This document shows, one piece after another, positions 20,601 to 27,809 of a stretch of 64,000 nucleotides of DNA (the stretch's first letter is position 1; the number at the start of each line of letters is the position of its first letter). The stretch covers positions 753,757 through 817,756 of the forward strand of contig JANWVY010000001.1 of the NCBI GenBank assembly GCA_025056455.1, given 5' to 3'. The notes under the pieces are model-generated. The model was not told the DNA's origin, did no database searches, and was given only the letters and a program-made list of their open reading frames with translations. The stretch comes from Bryobacteraceae bacterium. Its GTDB lineage: Bacteria; Acidobacteriota; Terriglobia; Bryobacterales; Bryobacteraceae. The position numbers and the translations under genes were made by a program.

Positions 20601-20903
20601 CCGAGCCGTGGAGTTGACGAGCACGTCAACTTGCTCGCGGATGGCTTTGCGGAAACCGCTCATTTCCACCTCAACACGATAAACTCCGGGTTGAAGATTG
20701 GGGAAGGAGTAATTACCGCTCTGATTGGTTTGGGTGGTTTGAGAAATCCCCGTTTGGGTGGCCACGATCGTAACCTTCGCGTTGGCGACCAGGGCTCCTG
20801 AGGCATCGGACACCGTGCCGACAAGCGTTCCATTCACGGCTTGAGACCAGGTAAACTGCGGGCACAGCAGGAGGCAGAAAGCAGCGACAAGATTCATCTT
20901 CAT
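17628..20903 (-). CDS. TonB-dependent receptor-like outer-membrane protein with carboxypeptidase-regulatory-like domain (second copy)
   Basis: A 1091-residue Oar-type protein with a signal peptide (MKMNLVAAFCLLLCPQFTWS), a carboxypeptidase-regulatory-like domain (about 21-110, with GTVSDASGALVANAKV and GNYSFPNLQPGVYRVEVEMSGF), a plug-like region with NNVQLDGVDNNHRTG and a barrel ending in IGLKIVF. It is a close relative of the receptor at 3019-6264 through most of its length; for example, the FYFVDYQGIRDRRGD segment aligns with FFFGDFQGIRDRRGD there. AAGGGG about 9 bases upstream supports the start. Flanking genes are unrelated, so its substrate cannot be guessed from context. A possible decayed coding segment lies just upstream on the other strand. 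Confidence 0.88.
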   Translation of the reverse strand: MKMNLVAAFCLLLCPQFTWSQAVNGTLVGTVSDASGALVANAKVTIVATQTGISQTTQTNQSGNYSFPNLQPGVYRVEVEMSGFRKAIREQVDVLVNSTARADLTLQPGQINESITVSAEVAILQTDRSDTGRKIETKTLADMPLAYNRNFQSLINLVPGATRSFRPHSEFFNPQDSLSTRVNGQSRLSNNVQLDGVDNNHRTGLLTAMIPSIEALQTVDVTTSNYEAELGRAGGAVVNVNFKSGTNDLHGSLFHFNRVSRLSARPFFANSKPVTTVNNFGFTLGGPIIRNRIFYFVDYQGIRDRRGDFHQATIPMMSFRQGDLNWSRGTDIYDPASGNPDGTSRTPFPNRIIPASRISPIARRIMELIPPPVNNAELQNFQTSTVRKKDTNGGDAKTDWQLTDKDRVSVRYSRQDSLIYDPPIFGVRGGGIRDFAGTGIQRATNGAINYTRVWSPSLVTEVRTGIMYYRNNAENADIRLRTAEEIGIPGVNVSPFTGGMSNIQINGFSNPVVGYSASLPWERGETNLNFIINNTKILGNHTIKFGVDYRRNRDELLQNQTFNPRGRFNFREGTTILAVRNAAGQLANGSPQSFANSFASFLLDVPNELGRDLPLIFPTFLQRPFFSYVQDKWQVSQRLTIDLGLRHELWPPPVPRVRGGFSNFIPFTNSLEVAGIGNIPMNLGRRLYATGFAPRFGLAWRWNDKTVFRTGYGISWVPLADNGYAFNFPVRENNSFQAASAFVAAGSMREGFPPFRPFPVPANGIINPAPASVFNYIRPDVREAYVQSWNVAIQRQLPRQFTLEVAYVGNKGTGITGVQNMNAGLVIGEGANGQPFNRLFGRRDAINNIYCGTNSNYHSMQVKFDRRFTNGFALTTAYTWAKAIDSIGADNGGFRYYINPSRNRARADGDIRHVFVQSYIYELPFGKGKPMLASGPVSWIAGGWQLNGVLTLQTGGPFNLSVPGGIINAPGNANDPNLIGTYRVTKGVGPHTTWFDPTAFAQPAPGTFGSVGRNTFTGPGLFNLDASLFRKIAITERLKAELRVESFNFTNTPKFSNPNGDITSPNFGRVVTAQGAPNGPREFQIGLKIVF

Positions 20904-20990
20904 GGGGCACCCCTTGTTGGTCTACTCGGTAGTTTGCCAATCATATCACCGAGTTCCCGCGAGGCCAACAAAGGTCGCGCGGCGGGAATC

Positions 20991-21290
20991 CAGTGCGCCT
21001 CACCGGCGCGGAGGCAAACAGCGATTTCGACTCGACGGAACTGCCGACAGGATTGCCTCCGCTGACCGTAGTCGACAACGGATTCATGCGGTCTACTCCT
21101 TTCACACGCAGATTCACAGCAACGTTCGAAATGGCTCCCGCTTCGCGTGCTGTATACGGAGATCCAAGTCGATGAGTGGAACGCTGCGCGCTTCGATGCG
21201 CAGGGAAGGCAAGTGAGCGGGACGTTCGGCCAATACACGTCCACGCTGGATGCCAGACGGACCGTGTTGGGAGCGAAGCTGTACTTCTAG
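20991..21290 (+). pseudogene. Degenerate coding remnant, possibly the tail of an Oar-like receptor
   Basis: No intact gene fits here, yet two plus-strand frames look protein-like. One (from about 20993) reads through GLPPLTVVDNGFMRSTPF. Another, open from 21072 to the stop at 21288, ends with FGQYTSTLDARRTVLGAKLYF-like text (last residues TVLGAKLYF). An FG-x-x-TST-x-x-x-R-x-x-x-LG-x-K-x-x-F ending is the usual C-terminus of the Oar-like receptors in this genome. The two frames would be joined by a frameshift. This is inference from a short stretch and may be coincidence. Confidence 0.25.
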
Positions 21291-21321
21291 CATCTGGCGG
21301 ATTTGTCCTCCAGCATCCCCC

Positions 21322-21350
21322 TTGACAACGGCTGCAGCCCGTCCTAGTGT
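21322..21350 (+). promoter_or_regulatory. Sigma-70-type promoter before the small membrane protein
   Basis: A perfect -35 TTGACA (21322-21327), a 17-base spacer and a weak -10 TAGTGT (21345-21350). Transcription would begin at about 21357, next to ATG 21358, so the message would be nearly leaderless. Confidence 0.4.
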
Positions 21351-21357
21351 GAAGGCC

Positions 21358-21498
21358 ATGCTAGCCCAGATGCGTCATCCACGGGAGGAGCCAGACCCGC
21401 GCAAGACGGCATGGTTAGAAGCGATCGCTGCGGGGATTATCCTCCTGATTATCGTGCTTGTCTTGGCGATGATCTTTTTCTACAAGCCTGCCGGTTGA
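21358..21498 (+). CDS. Small single-span membrane protein (46 residues)
   Basis: From ATG 21358 the product has 46 residues: a charged, proline-containing head (MLAQMRHPREEPDPRKTAW) followed by one strong membrane helix (about 24-43, AIAAGIILLIIVLVLAMIFF) and a short tail KPAG. The composition is that of a real single-pass protein with the N-terminus inside, not of a shadow frame, and a promoter with a perfect -35 box lies directly upstream. The frame continues upstream to ATG 21250, but that would run across the promoter. The last 19 bases overlap the stop of the converging nucleotidyltransferase gene. The function is unknown. Confidence 0.5.
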   Translation: MLAQMRHPREEPDPRKTAWLEAIAAGIILLIIVLVLAMIFFYKPAG

Positions 21499-22829
21499 AG
21501 CGGAGATTCAGCAGGCGCGGCAAGCTGTTTGGCCAGCGCCAGCGCTTCGTCACGGGTGTGGATGCGCCCTTCAAGCTGGGCATCCTCCACAGCCTGAAGG
21601 ATCTTGCCAAAAACAGGGCCGGGCTCGTAGCCAGCGGCAATGAGGTCCCGGCCGCTGAGAAGCCGGGGTGGGCGGAGTTGTTCAGGCGCCAGCTGGTTGA
21701 AAAGACGGCGCGCCAATTCATAGGTCCCAAGCTGCTGGTGGCTAGCGAGGCAATCTAAACGGTGCAGTTCGAGGTGGAGTTCGAAATCGGGAAGACGGAG
21801 GAATCGCTTCAGCGTGCTCTCCTTCATGCGGGGCAGATCCTTGAACCGCATGTGGTGTTTCACGAGTGCTGTGACGCGCTCGATCATCTGATTGGAGCAG
21901 CGAAGACGGGCGAGAATCTCCCTGCTCATCTGGACTCCCACTTCGACATGTCCATCAAAACGAATACGGCCGGCAATGCGGAAGGTGGCGGGCTTGCCAA
22001 TATCGTGCAGGAGCACGGCCAGCGCTAGCTCGGGTGGAGCCTTCCCCATCTTCTCGAGCATCAACAGGACGTGGGTCCAGACGTCGCCTTCAGGATGGAA
22101 CTCCGGCGGTTGCTCGACGCCACGGAGGGCGACAACCTCAGGAAGAATTTCCGCCAGAAGGCCGCAATCAAGGAGTAACTCCATGCCTCTCCGCGCGGCG
22201 CCTTCGGTGAGAATCATCAGCAATTCCTCGCGGACACGTTCGGGCGCAACGCGGCGGATCAGAGGATGAAGCTGGCGGATGGCGGCGTGGGTCTGAGCCT
22301 CAATTTGGAAGCCGAAGCGGGCGGCAAAGCGTACGGCGCGTAACAGGCGAAGGTGGTCCTCGGAGAAGCGCGCCACTGGATCGCCAACGGCGCGCACAAG
22401 GCCAGCGCGCAAATCGGCCTCACCGCCGACGAAATCATACAACTGGCCGGTGAGCGGGTCGAGAAAGAGAGCGTTGATCGTGAAGTCGCGCCGCAAGGCG
22501 TCTGGACGAAGCTCGGTTTCAAACTGCACCGCGGTGGGATGGCGGCCATCCGCGTAGGCGAGGTCACTGCGAAAGGTGGCCACTTGCACGCCATCGACGA
22601 GAATGACGCCAAAATGAGCTCCGACGAGGCTTGCTTGCGGAAACAGCTGCTTTAACTCCTCAGGCCGGGCGTCGGTAGCAACGTCAAAGTCTTTGGGAGG
22701 AATGTTTAAAAGCTGGTCCCGAACACACCCCCCCACGAAAAGCGCCTGGTAGCCGTGCTGGCGGAGACGCTCAACGATGCGAAGCGCCGCGGACCAGGCG
22801 GGAGGCTGGGGTTGGCTGGAGCCCTCCAT
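21480..22829 (-). CDS. CCA tRNA nucleotidyltransferase / poly(A) polymerase family with HD domain
   Basis: A class II nucleotidyltransferase of about 449 residues. Motif A is GGCVRDQLLNIPPKDFDVAT (catalytic DxD in DFD); motif B is RRDFTINALFLDP; motif C is RLLRAVRFAARFGF; the nucleotide-template region is ERVREELLMI. An HD domain (LALAVLLHDIGKP) follows at about residues 290-400, as in the E. coli and related CCA enzymes with phosphohydrolase activity. It adds CCA, or part of it, to tRNA 3' ends. The frame stays open upstream to 23009, inside the divergent permease. ATG 22829 is preferred; ATG 22871 overlaps the permease start codon and has GGAGG too close to be useful. A second family member lies at 61343-62650. 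Confidence 0.88.
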   Translation of the reverse strand: MEGSSQPQPPAWSAALRIVERLRQHGYQALFVGGCVRDQLLNIPPKDFDVATDARPEELKQLFPQASLVGAHFGVILVDGVQVATFRSDLAYADGRHPTAVQFETELRPDALRRDFTINALFLDPLTGQLYDFVGGEADLRAGLVRAVGDPVARFSEDHLRLLRAVRFAARFGFQIEAQTHAAIRQLHPLIRRVAPERVREELLMILTEGAARRGMELLLDCGLLAEILPEVVALRGVEQPPEFHPEGDVWTHVLLMLEKMGKAPPELALAVLLHDIGKPATFRIAGRIRFDGHVEVGVQMSREILARLRCSNQMIERVTALVKHHMRFKDLPRMKESTLKRFLRLPDFELHLELHRLDCLASHQQLGTYELARRLFNQLAPEQLRPPRLLSGRDLIAAGYEPGPVFGKILQAVEDAQLEGRIHTRDEALALAKQLAAPAESPLQPAGL

Positions 22830-22869
22830 ACCACTAGGGTTAACATAAGAGAAGACGGCGATTGATTGC

Positions 22870-25107
22870 ATGTCCTCCGAGTCTGGTGATTCGTCTTCTT
22901 CCCTTTCCCCACAAACCACGAAGGTAGTCGTCGCAACAACTGCGGCTTTAAGCTTCATCAGTTTTTGGCGGGGCGCGGCCATCGTACTCTCCGATTTGGC
23001 CTCGACCATGTTTTACGTGGGGGGCATCACCGAACAAGCCATTGGAAAAACAGCGCCGTGGTTCGTCTTAGCAGTGATGCTGTTCAGTTTTGCCGTGCGC
23101 TCCATCTACCTGGAAAGCTGCAGCATGTTTGTGCGGGGGGGCGTGTATGTGGTGGTGCGCGATGCCATGGGCCCTCTAATGGCGAAGCTTTCGGTTTCGG
23201 CCCTGGTCGTGGACTACGTGTTGACGGGACCGATCAGCGCGGTGACGGCTGGACAGTACCTAGGACATCTTTTTAATGAGATCTGCCAGCTGCTACACCA
23301 CGAGCTACGTCTCGATCCGTCAAGTTTTTCAGTGCTTTTCGCCGCGGCAGTGACCTTGTATTTCTGCTGGAGCAACGTGAAAGGGATTCAGGAATCGAGC
23401 GGTAAGGCGCTGCGCATCATGCAGGTGACAACTGTCATGGTTGCCGTGTTGCTTGTGTGGTGTCCGCTGACGCTCCTGGTCCGAGGCGGCTGGAGCTGGC
23501 CTCCTGCTCCCCTACCGCAAAATTTGCGCTTCACTGCCGAATCGCTCGGATGGCTTCACGGAACATTTTGGGTGGAGCTTGCTCCCGTTGCCCTGGTAAT
23601 CGCCTTTGGGCACTCCCTGCTGGCGATGAGCGGTTTTGAAACGCTCGCCCAGGTCTACCGCGAAATTGCCTATCCAAAACTAAGAAATTTGCGTCGCACG
23701 GCCAATATCGTTTGCAGTTATGCTCTGCTCTCAACGGGGCTGATCTCCCTGTATGCGGTGATGATCATCCCAGATGAAACCCGCAAGCTGTACTACGACA
23801 ATCTGATCGGCGGGCTTTCGATGAGCCTAGCTGGGCCTACGCTATTAAAACTCAGCTTCCACATCTTTGTAGTGATCGTGGGCATGCTCATTCTTTCCGG
23901 AGCCGTGAACACTTCTATCATCGGAGCCAACGGAGTGTTAAACCGTGTGGCCGAAGACGGAGTGTTGCTGGACTGGTTCCGCAAACCGCACCGCCGCTAT
24001 GGCACGAGTTACCGCCTGATTCTGGTGGTCGTCGTGCTGCAACTGGTTACTATTGTTCTGAGTCGGGGGAATGTCATTTGGCTGGGTGAAGCGTATGCCT
24101 TTGGTGTCGTTTGGAGCTTTTTTTTGAAAGGTCTCGGCGTACTCGCTTTGCGTTTCCAGAGGACCGATCAGGAATATAAAACGCCACTCAATCTGCGCCT
24201 GGGGGAGCGGGAACTGCCCATTGGGCTATCGCTGACGGTGCTCGCTCTTTTCTTCGTGGCCCTGGCAAACCTGTTCACCAAACAAGTGGCGACCTATGCG
24301 GGGGTGTCCCTGACTTCACTGCTGTTTAGTGTGTTTTTGATCTCGGAGCGCGCCAATGCACGCCGGCGGAAATCTCTGGCCAAGAAGAAGGGGCTGGAAG
24401 AATTTAATCTCGAACCGCAAGCCGATGTGGCGCAAAACGCGGTTCACGCCCGCCCGGGCTGCGTGCTGGTGGCCGTCCGGGACTACCAGCGGATGGAACA
24501 CCTGAAGCGGGTTCTGGAGAAAGTAAACCTTCGCCGCCATGACGTCGTCGTGATGACGGTTCGCCAGCTTTCGACGGGGGCGGCAGAATACGGCTTGCGC
24601 GACGACCAGCTGTTCTCGGATTATGAGCGAACTTTGTTTTCGCGTGTGGTGGAAATGGCCGAAAAGCAAGGCAAGCCGGTGGAACTACTGGTGGTGCCGG
24701 GAACTGACCCCTTCGTCGCCATGGTGCAGACGGCTCAGAAGTTAAAGGCCTCCCGACTGGTGACTGGCGTATCCGCCCGCATGAGCAGCGAGGAACTGGC
24801 GCGGCGAATTGGGCTAGCCTGGGAAAAGCTGCCCGAGCCCCGGCATGCCTTTTCGTTAGAAGTGATCAGCCCGGACCGGCCCTCCATGTATGTGAACTTA
24901 GGGCCGCACCCGCCGCGGTTGTGGCCGGAAGACATTGACCGGTTGCATGAACTTTGGTTGAAGTTGACCGAAGAGGAGGGAATTGGCGCGAAGCTCCATC
25001 ACCGCGATGTTGTCGGCGTCGCACTCCAACGGCTCGAACGCGATTTGGAGGGCAGCCAGCGAGAGGAAGTTTTGCAGCATATTCGCAAGGAGATGCGAAA
25101 GTCGTAA
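22870..25107 (+). CDS. APC-superfamily permease with C-terminal cytosolic (UspA-like) domain
   Basis: A 745-residue protein. Residues about 25-490 form roughly twelve hydrophobic spans with the APC transporter look (for example GGVYVVVRDAMG early in the chain and GHSLLAMSGFETLAQVYREI near span 6), so it is a secondary amino acid or cation permease. Residues about 525-680 form a soluble domain beginning GCVLVAVRDYQRMEHLKRVL and containing VVPGTDPFVAMVQTAQKLKASRLVTG in short pieces, which resembles a universal-stress fold seen at the end of some APC and cation/chloride transporters. The final 60 residues are charged and helical. The start ATG touches the divergent nucleotidyltransferase region. 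An M16 peptidase gene follows after 27 bases. Confidence 0.85.
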   Translation: MSSESGDSSSSLSPQTTKVVVATTAALSFISFWRGAAIVLSDLASTMFYVGGITEQAIGKTAPWFVLAVMLFSFAVRSIYLESCSMFVRGGVYVVVRDAMGPLMAKLSVSALVVDYVLTGPISAVTAGQYLGHLFNEICQLLHHELRLDPSSFSVLFAAAVTLYFCWSNVKGIQESSGKALRIMQVTTVMVAVLLVWCPLTLLVRGGWSWPPAPLPQNLRFTAESLGWLHGTFWVELAPVALVIAFGHSLLAMSGFETLAQVYREIAYPKLRNLRRTANIVCSYALLSTGLISLYAVMIIPDETRKLYYDNLIGGLSMSLAGPTLLKLSFHIFVVIVGMLILSGAVNTSIIGANGVLNRVAEDGVLLDWFRKPHRRYGTSYRLILVVVVLQLVTIVLSRGNVIWLGEAYAFGVVWSFFLKGLGVLALRFQRTDQEYKTPLNLRLGERELPIGLSLTVLALFFVALANLFTKQVATYAGVSLTSLLFSVFLISERANARRRKSLAKKKGLEEFNLEPQADVAQNAVHARPGCVLVAVRDYQRMEHLKRVLEKVNLRRHDVVVMTVRQLSTGAAEYGLRDDQLFSDYERTLFSRVVEMAEKQGKPVELLVVPGTDPFVAMVQTAQKLKASRLVTGVSARMSSEELARRIGLAWEKLPEPRHAFSLEVISPDRPSMYVNLGPHPPRLWPEDIDRLHELWLKLTEEEGIGAKLHHRDVVGVALQRLERDLEGSQREEVLQHIRKEMRKS

Positions 25108-25134
25108 CGTACAAAGACAAGGTAGGACTCAAGC

Positions 25135-26460
25135 ATGCGCTGGTTGAGCTTTTGGCCGCTCCTGACAATGATGCTGATGACCACAAACGCCGCAGAGAAA
25201 GGCATTTTTCCCTACCGTTATGATCAGTGGGATCTTCCCAACGGTCTGCGCCTGATTACGGTTCCAACAGACTACCCGAACGTCGTGAACTTGCAGATTG
25301 TGGTTCAGGTTGGCTCCCGCAATGAGGTCGAGCCTGGTAAAAGCGGATTTGCACACTTTTTCGAGCACATGATGTTCCGCGGTACGAAGAACACAACGCC
25401 GGAGGAATACGAGCGGCAGATGAAACAAATCGGCGCTTCGTTTAACGCTTCCACTTGGGACGACCGCACGAACTACCACACCACGTTCTCCAAGGAGGAT
25501 TTAGAAACTGTCTTACGGCTGGAAGCCGACCGGTTTCAGTTTCTCTCCTATAGCGAAGCCGCCTTCCGCACCGAAGCTTTGGCCGTCTTGGGCGAATACA
25601 ACAAAGGCAGCTCCGAGCCGTTTCAAAAGCTGATGGAAGTCCTCATGGACACGGCCTTTGATCAGCACACCTATAAACACACCACCATCGGATTTCTGAA
25701 AGATATTCAGGACATGCCGAATCAATATGAATACAGCAAGGTATTCTTCGACCGCTATTACCGGCCGGAATATACGACGCTGATCGTGACCGGGGATGTA
25801 GATCCAAAGACCACGCGAGCGCTTGTCGAGAAGTACTGGGGAGCGTGGCAGCGCGGTAGTTACCGGGCGGAAATTCCCCGCGAACCCCAGCATGACGGTC
25901 CGCGGCGCAACCACGTGGACTGGCCCACGGCGACGCTGCCGCTGCTCGCAGTCGCTTTCCACTCGGCGGCCTATACGGACACCGATCTCGATTCGGCTGC
26001 CTTGGACGTTATCGGCTACCTAGGCTTTTCGCCAAATTCCGAGCTTTACCGGAAGCTGGTGATCGAAGATCAAGTCGTCGATTATTTGTCCGTTGACACG
26101 TTCGATCATGTGGACCCGCATCTGTTTACCGTGACGGCGAGAATTAAAAAGAAAGAGGATCTGGCGCGGGTGGAGAAGGAAATTTTGGCAACGGTAGAGA
26201 GTTTCAAAGAAAAACTGGCGCCTAGGGACAAACTGGATAGCGTGAAGAAACACCTGCGCTACCGCTTTGCGTTGCGGCTGAACAACAGCGAAGACATTGG
26301 CGAAGTGCTTTGCCATTATGTGGCATTACGGCGCACGCCAGAGACCATCAACCGGATATACGAGCGATATGCTGCGCTCACGGCAGAGGATTTACAGCGG
26401 ATGGCTCGCAAATACTTTGTGGATCGCGAACGAGTGATTGTGACACTGACAGGCAAGTAG
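25135..26460 (+). CDS. M16 family zinc peptidase (catalytic subunit)
   Basis: A 441-residue pitrilysin/insulinase-family peptidase with an N-terminal signal-like stretch (about 1-20). The inverted zinc motif HFFEH is at 74-78, and the third ligand Glu lies within ALAVLGEYNKGSSEP, about 75 residues on. The middle and C-terminal parts follow the usual two-domain M16B plan (DMPNQYEYSKVFFDRYYRPE, LIVTGDVDP). The size fits a half-size M16B subunit that works with a non-catalytic partner, and just such a partner is encoded at 27810-29282. The likely location is the periplasm. The stop lies 3 bases before mtaB, indicating one operon. Confidence 0.92.
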   Translation: MRWLSFWPLLTMMLMTTNAAEKGIFPYRYDQWDLPNGLRLITVPTDYPNVVNLQIVVQVGSRNEVEPGKSGFAHFFEHMMFRGTKNTTPEEYERQMKQIGASFNASTWDDRTNYHTTFSKEDLETVLRLEADRFQFLSYSEAAFRTEALAVLGEYNKGSSEPFQKLMEVLMDTAFDQHTYKHTTIGFLKDIQDMPNQYEYSKVFFDRYYRPEYTTLIVTGDVDPKTTRALVEKYWGAWQRGSYRAEIPREPQHDGPRRNHVDWPTATLPLLAVAFHSAAYTDTDLDSAALDVIGYLGFSPNSELYRKLVIEDQVVDYLSVDTFDHVDPHLFTVTARIKKKEDLARVEKEILATVESFKEKLAPRDKLDSVKKHLRYRFALRLNNSEDIGEVLCHYVALRRTPETINRIYERYAALTAEDLQRMARKYFVDRERVIVTLTGK

Positions 26461-26463
26461 GCG

Positions 26464-27756
26464 ATGCGAACTTTTTTGGTGCACAACTTTGGGTGCCGGG
26501 CAGCACAAGCCGACGGTGCAGCACTGGAGGGGATGCTGCGCCGCAAGGGGCTTGAAGCGGTTGGCTCAAATGCGGAGGCCGACTTAGTCATTTTGAACAC
26601 TTGCACAGTGACCGCCGCCGCGGACGAGGATGTCCGGCAAGCGGTGCGGCGGGCGCACCGGGAAAATCCGCAAGCCCGGATTCTCATCACGGGATGCTAT
26701 GCGCAACGCGCTCCTCAGGAGCTGATTGAACTGCCCGGTGTCGCGTGGGTGGTCGGTAACTCGCATAAGACGGAGATCGCGGAGGTGGTGGCCACCGAAA
26801 CCCCCTACCACGGGCAAATCCTAGTTGGGGAGATCTCGCGGCAGCGGGAATTTGCGGCGGGTTGGGTCGAGGAGGCAGCCTCCGACCGCAGCCGGCCGAA
26901 TCTTAAAATTCAGGATGGCTGCGGCAACCGCTGCTCGTTCTGCATCATTCCAGCGGTGCGTGGGCCGAGCCGCAGTGCAAAACCTGAGGAAGTGATTGAG
27001 CAGGTCCGAGTATTAGCGACAAAATATCAAGAAATTGTTTTGACCGGAATCAACCTTGGGCGCTGGGGAAGAGATCTCGGTGGGCGCATGCGCTTGGCGG
27101 ATCTCCTCAGGCGCCTGCTGGCAGAAACTGACGTGCGACGTCTGCGGTTGAGTTCGGTGGAACCGATGGACTGGTCGGACGACTTGCTAGCGTTGATGGC
27201 CTCGGAGAAGCGAATCGCGAAGCATGTGCATGCTCCTCTGCAGTCAGGTTCGGATTCCGTGCTGCGGAGGATGCGCCGCAGATACCGCCCACGGCACTAT
27301 GAGGACCGTATGCGCAAGGCCCGTGAATGGATGCCGGACGCGGCCATCGGAGCCGACGTCATGGTGGGTTTTCCGGGAGAAACAGAAGCCGAGTTTGAAG
27401 AAAGCCGGCAGTTCCTTGCCAGCCTCCCGTTCACCTACCTGCACGTGTTCACTTATTCGGAGCGGCCCGGGACAGAAGCACTCCAGCTGCCGGATCCTGT
27501 TCCCTGGGCGCTGCGCAAAGAGCGCAATAAGATTCTCCGCGATCTGGGGGAAAGCAAAAACCTCGCTTTCCGCCGCTTGATGGTGGGCAAGACGCTTTCC
27601 GCGGTTACCCTAGATCCCCCTGGCCTGGCCTTAACCGAGAACTATCTCAAGGTTCAGCTGAGCCAGCCTCGCGCAGCGAACCAAATCGTGGATGTCACCA
27701 TTGGCGGCGTTACACCAACCGGGTTGTGCGAGCAGACTCCATTTCGGCTGCTATGA
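26464..27756 (+). CDS. mtaB: tRNA t6A37 methylthiotransferase MtaB (radical SAM)
   Basis: A 430-residue methylthiotransferase that adds a methylthio group to threonylcarbamoyl-adenosine 37 in ANN-reading tRNAs. An N-terminal UPF0004 domain carries the auxiliary cluster cysteines C11 (HNFGCRAAQAD), C47 (NTCTVT) and C78 (GCYAQ). The radical SAM motif DGCGNRCSFC holds C153, C157 and C160. A C-terminal TRAM-like stretch (about 365-430) follows. The FGCRxxQAD and NTCTVTxxAD patterns are those of MtaB rather than MiaB or RimO. Its substrate modification is made by TsaD, encoded 1.5 kb away on the other strand. It sits tightly between two M16 peptidase genes. Confidence 0.92.
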   Translation: MRTFLVHNFGCRAAQADGAALEGMLRRKGLEAVGSNAEADLVILNTCTVTAAADEDVRQAVRRAHRENPQARILITGCYAQRAPQELIELPGVAWVVGNSHKTEIAEVVATETPYHGQILVGEISRQREFAAGWVEEAASDRSRPNLKIQDGCGNRCSFCIIPAVRGPSRSAKPEEVIEQVRVLATKYQEIVLTGINLGRWGRDLGGRMRLADLLRRLLAETDVRRLRLSSVEPMDWSDDLLALMASEKRIAKHVHAPLQSGSDSVLRRMRRRYRPRHYEDRMRKAREWMPDAAIGADVMVGFPGETEAEFEESRQFLASLPFTYLHVFTYSERPGTEALQLPDPVPWALRKERNKILRDLGESKNLAFRRLMVGKTLSAVTLDPPGLALTENYLKVQLSQPRAANQIVDVTIGGVTPTGLCEQTPFRLL

Positions 27757-27809
27757 ATTCTCCTGGCGTCAACAAGGCGGCCTGCTGGCAGGGCCATCGA
27801 AATCTCCGC

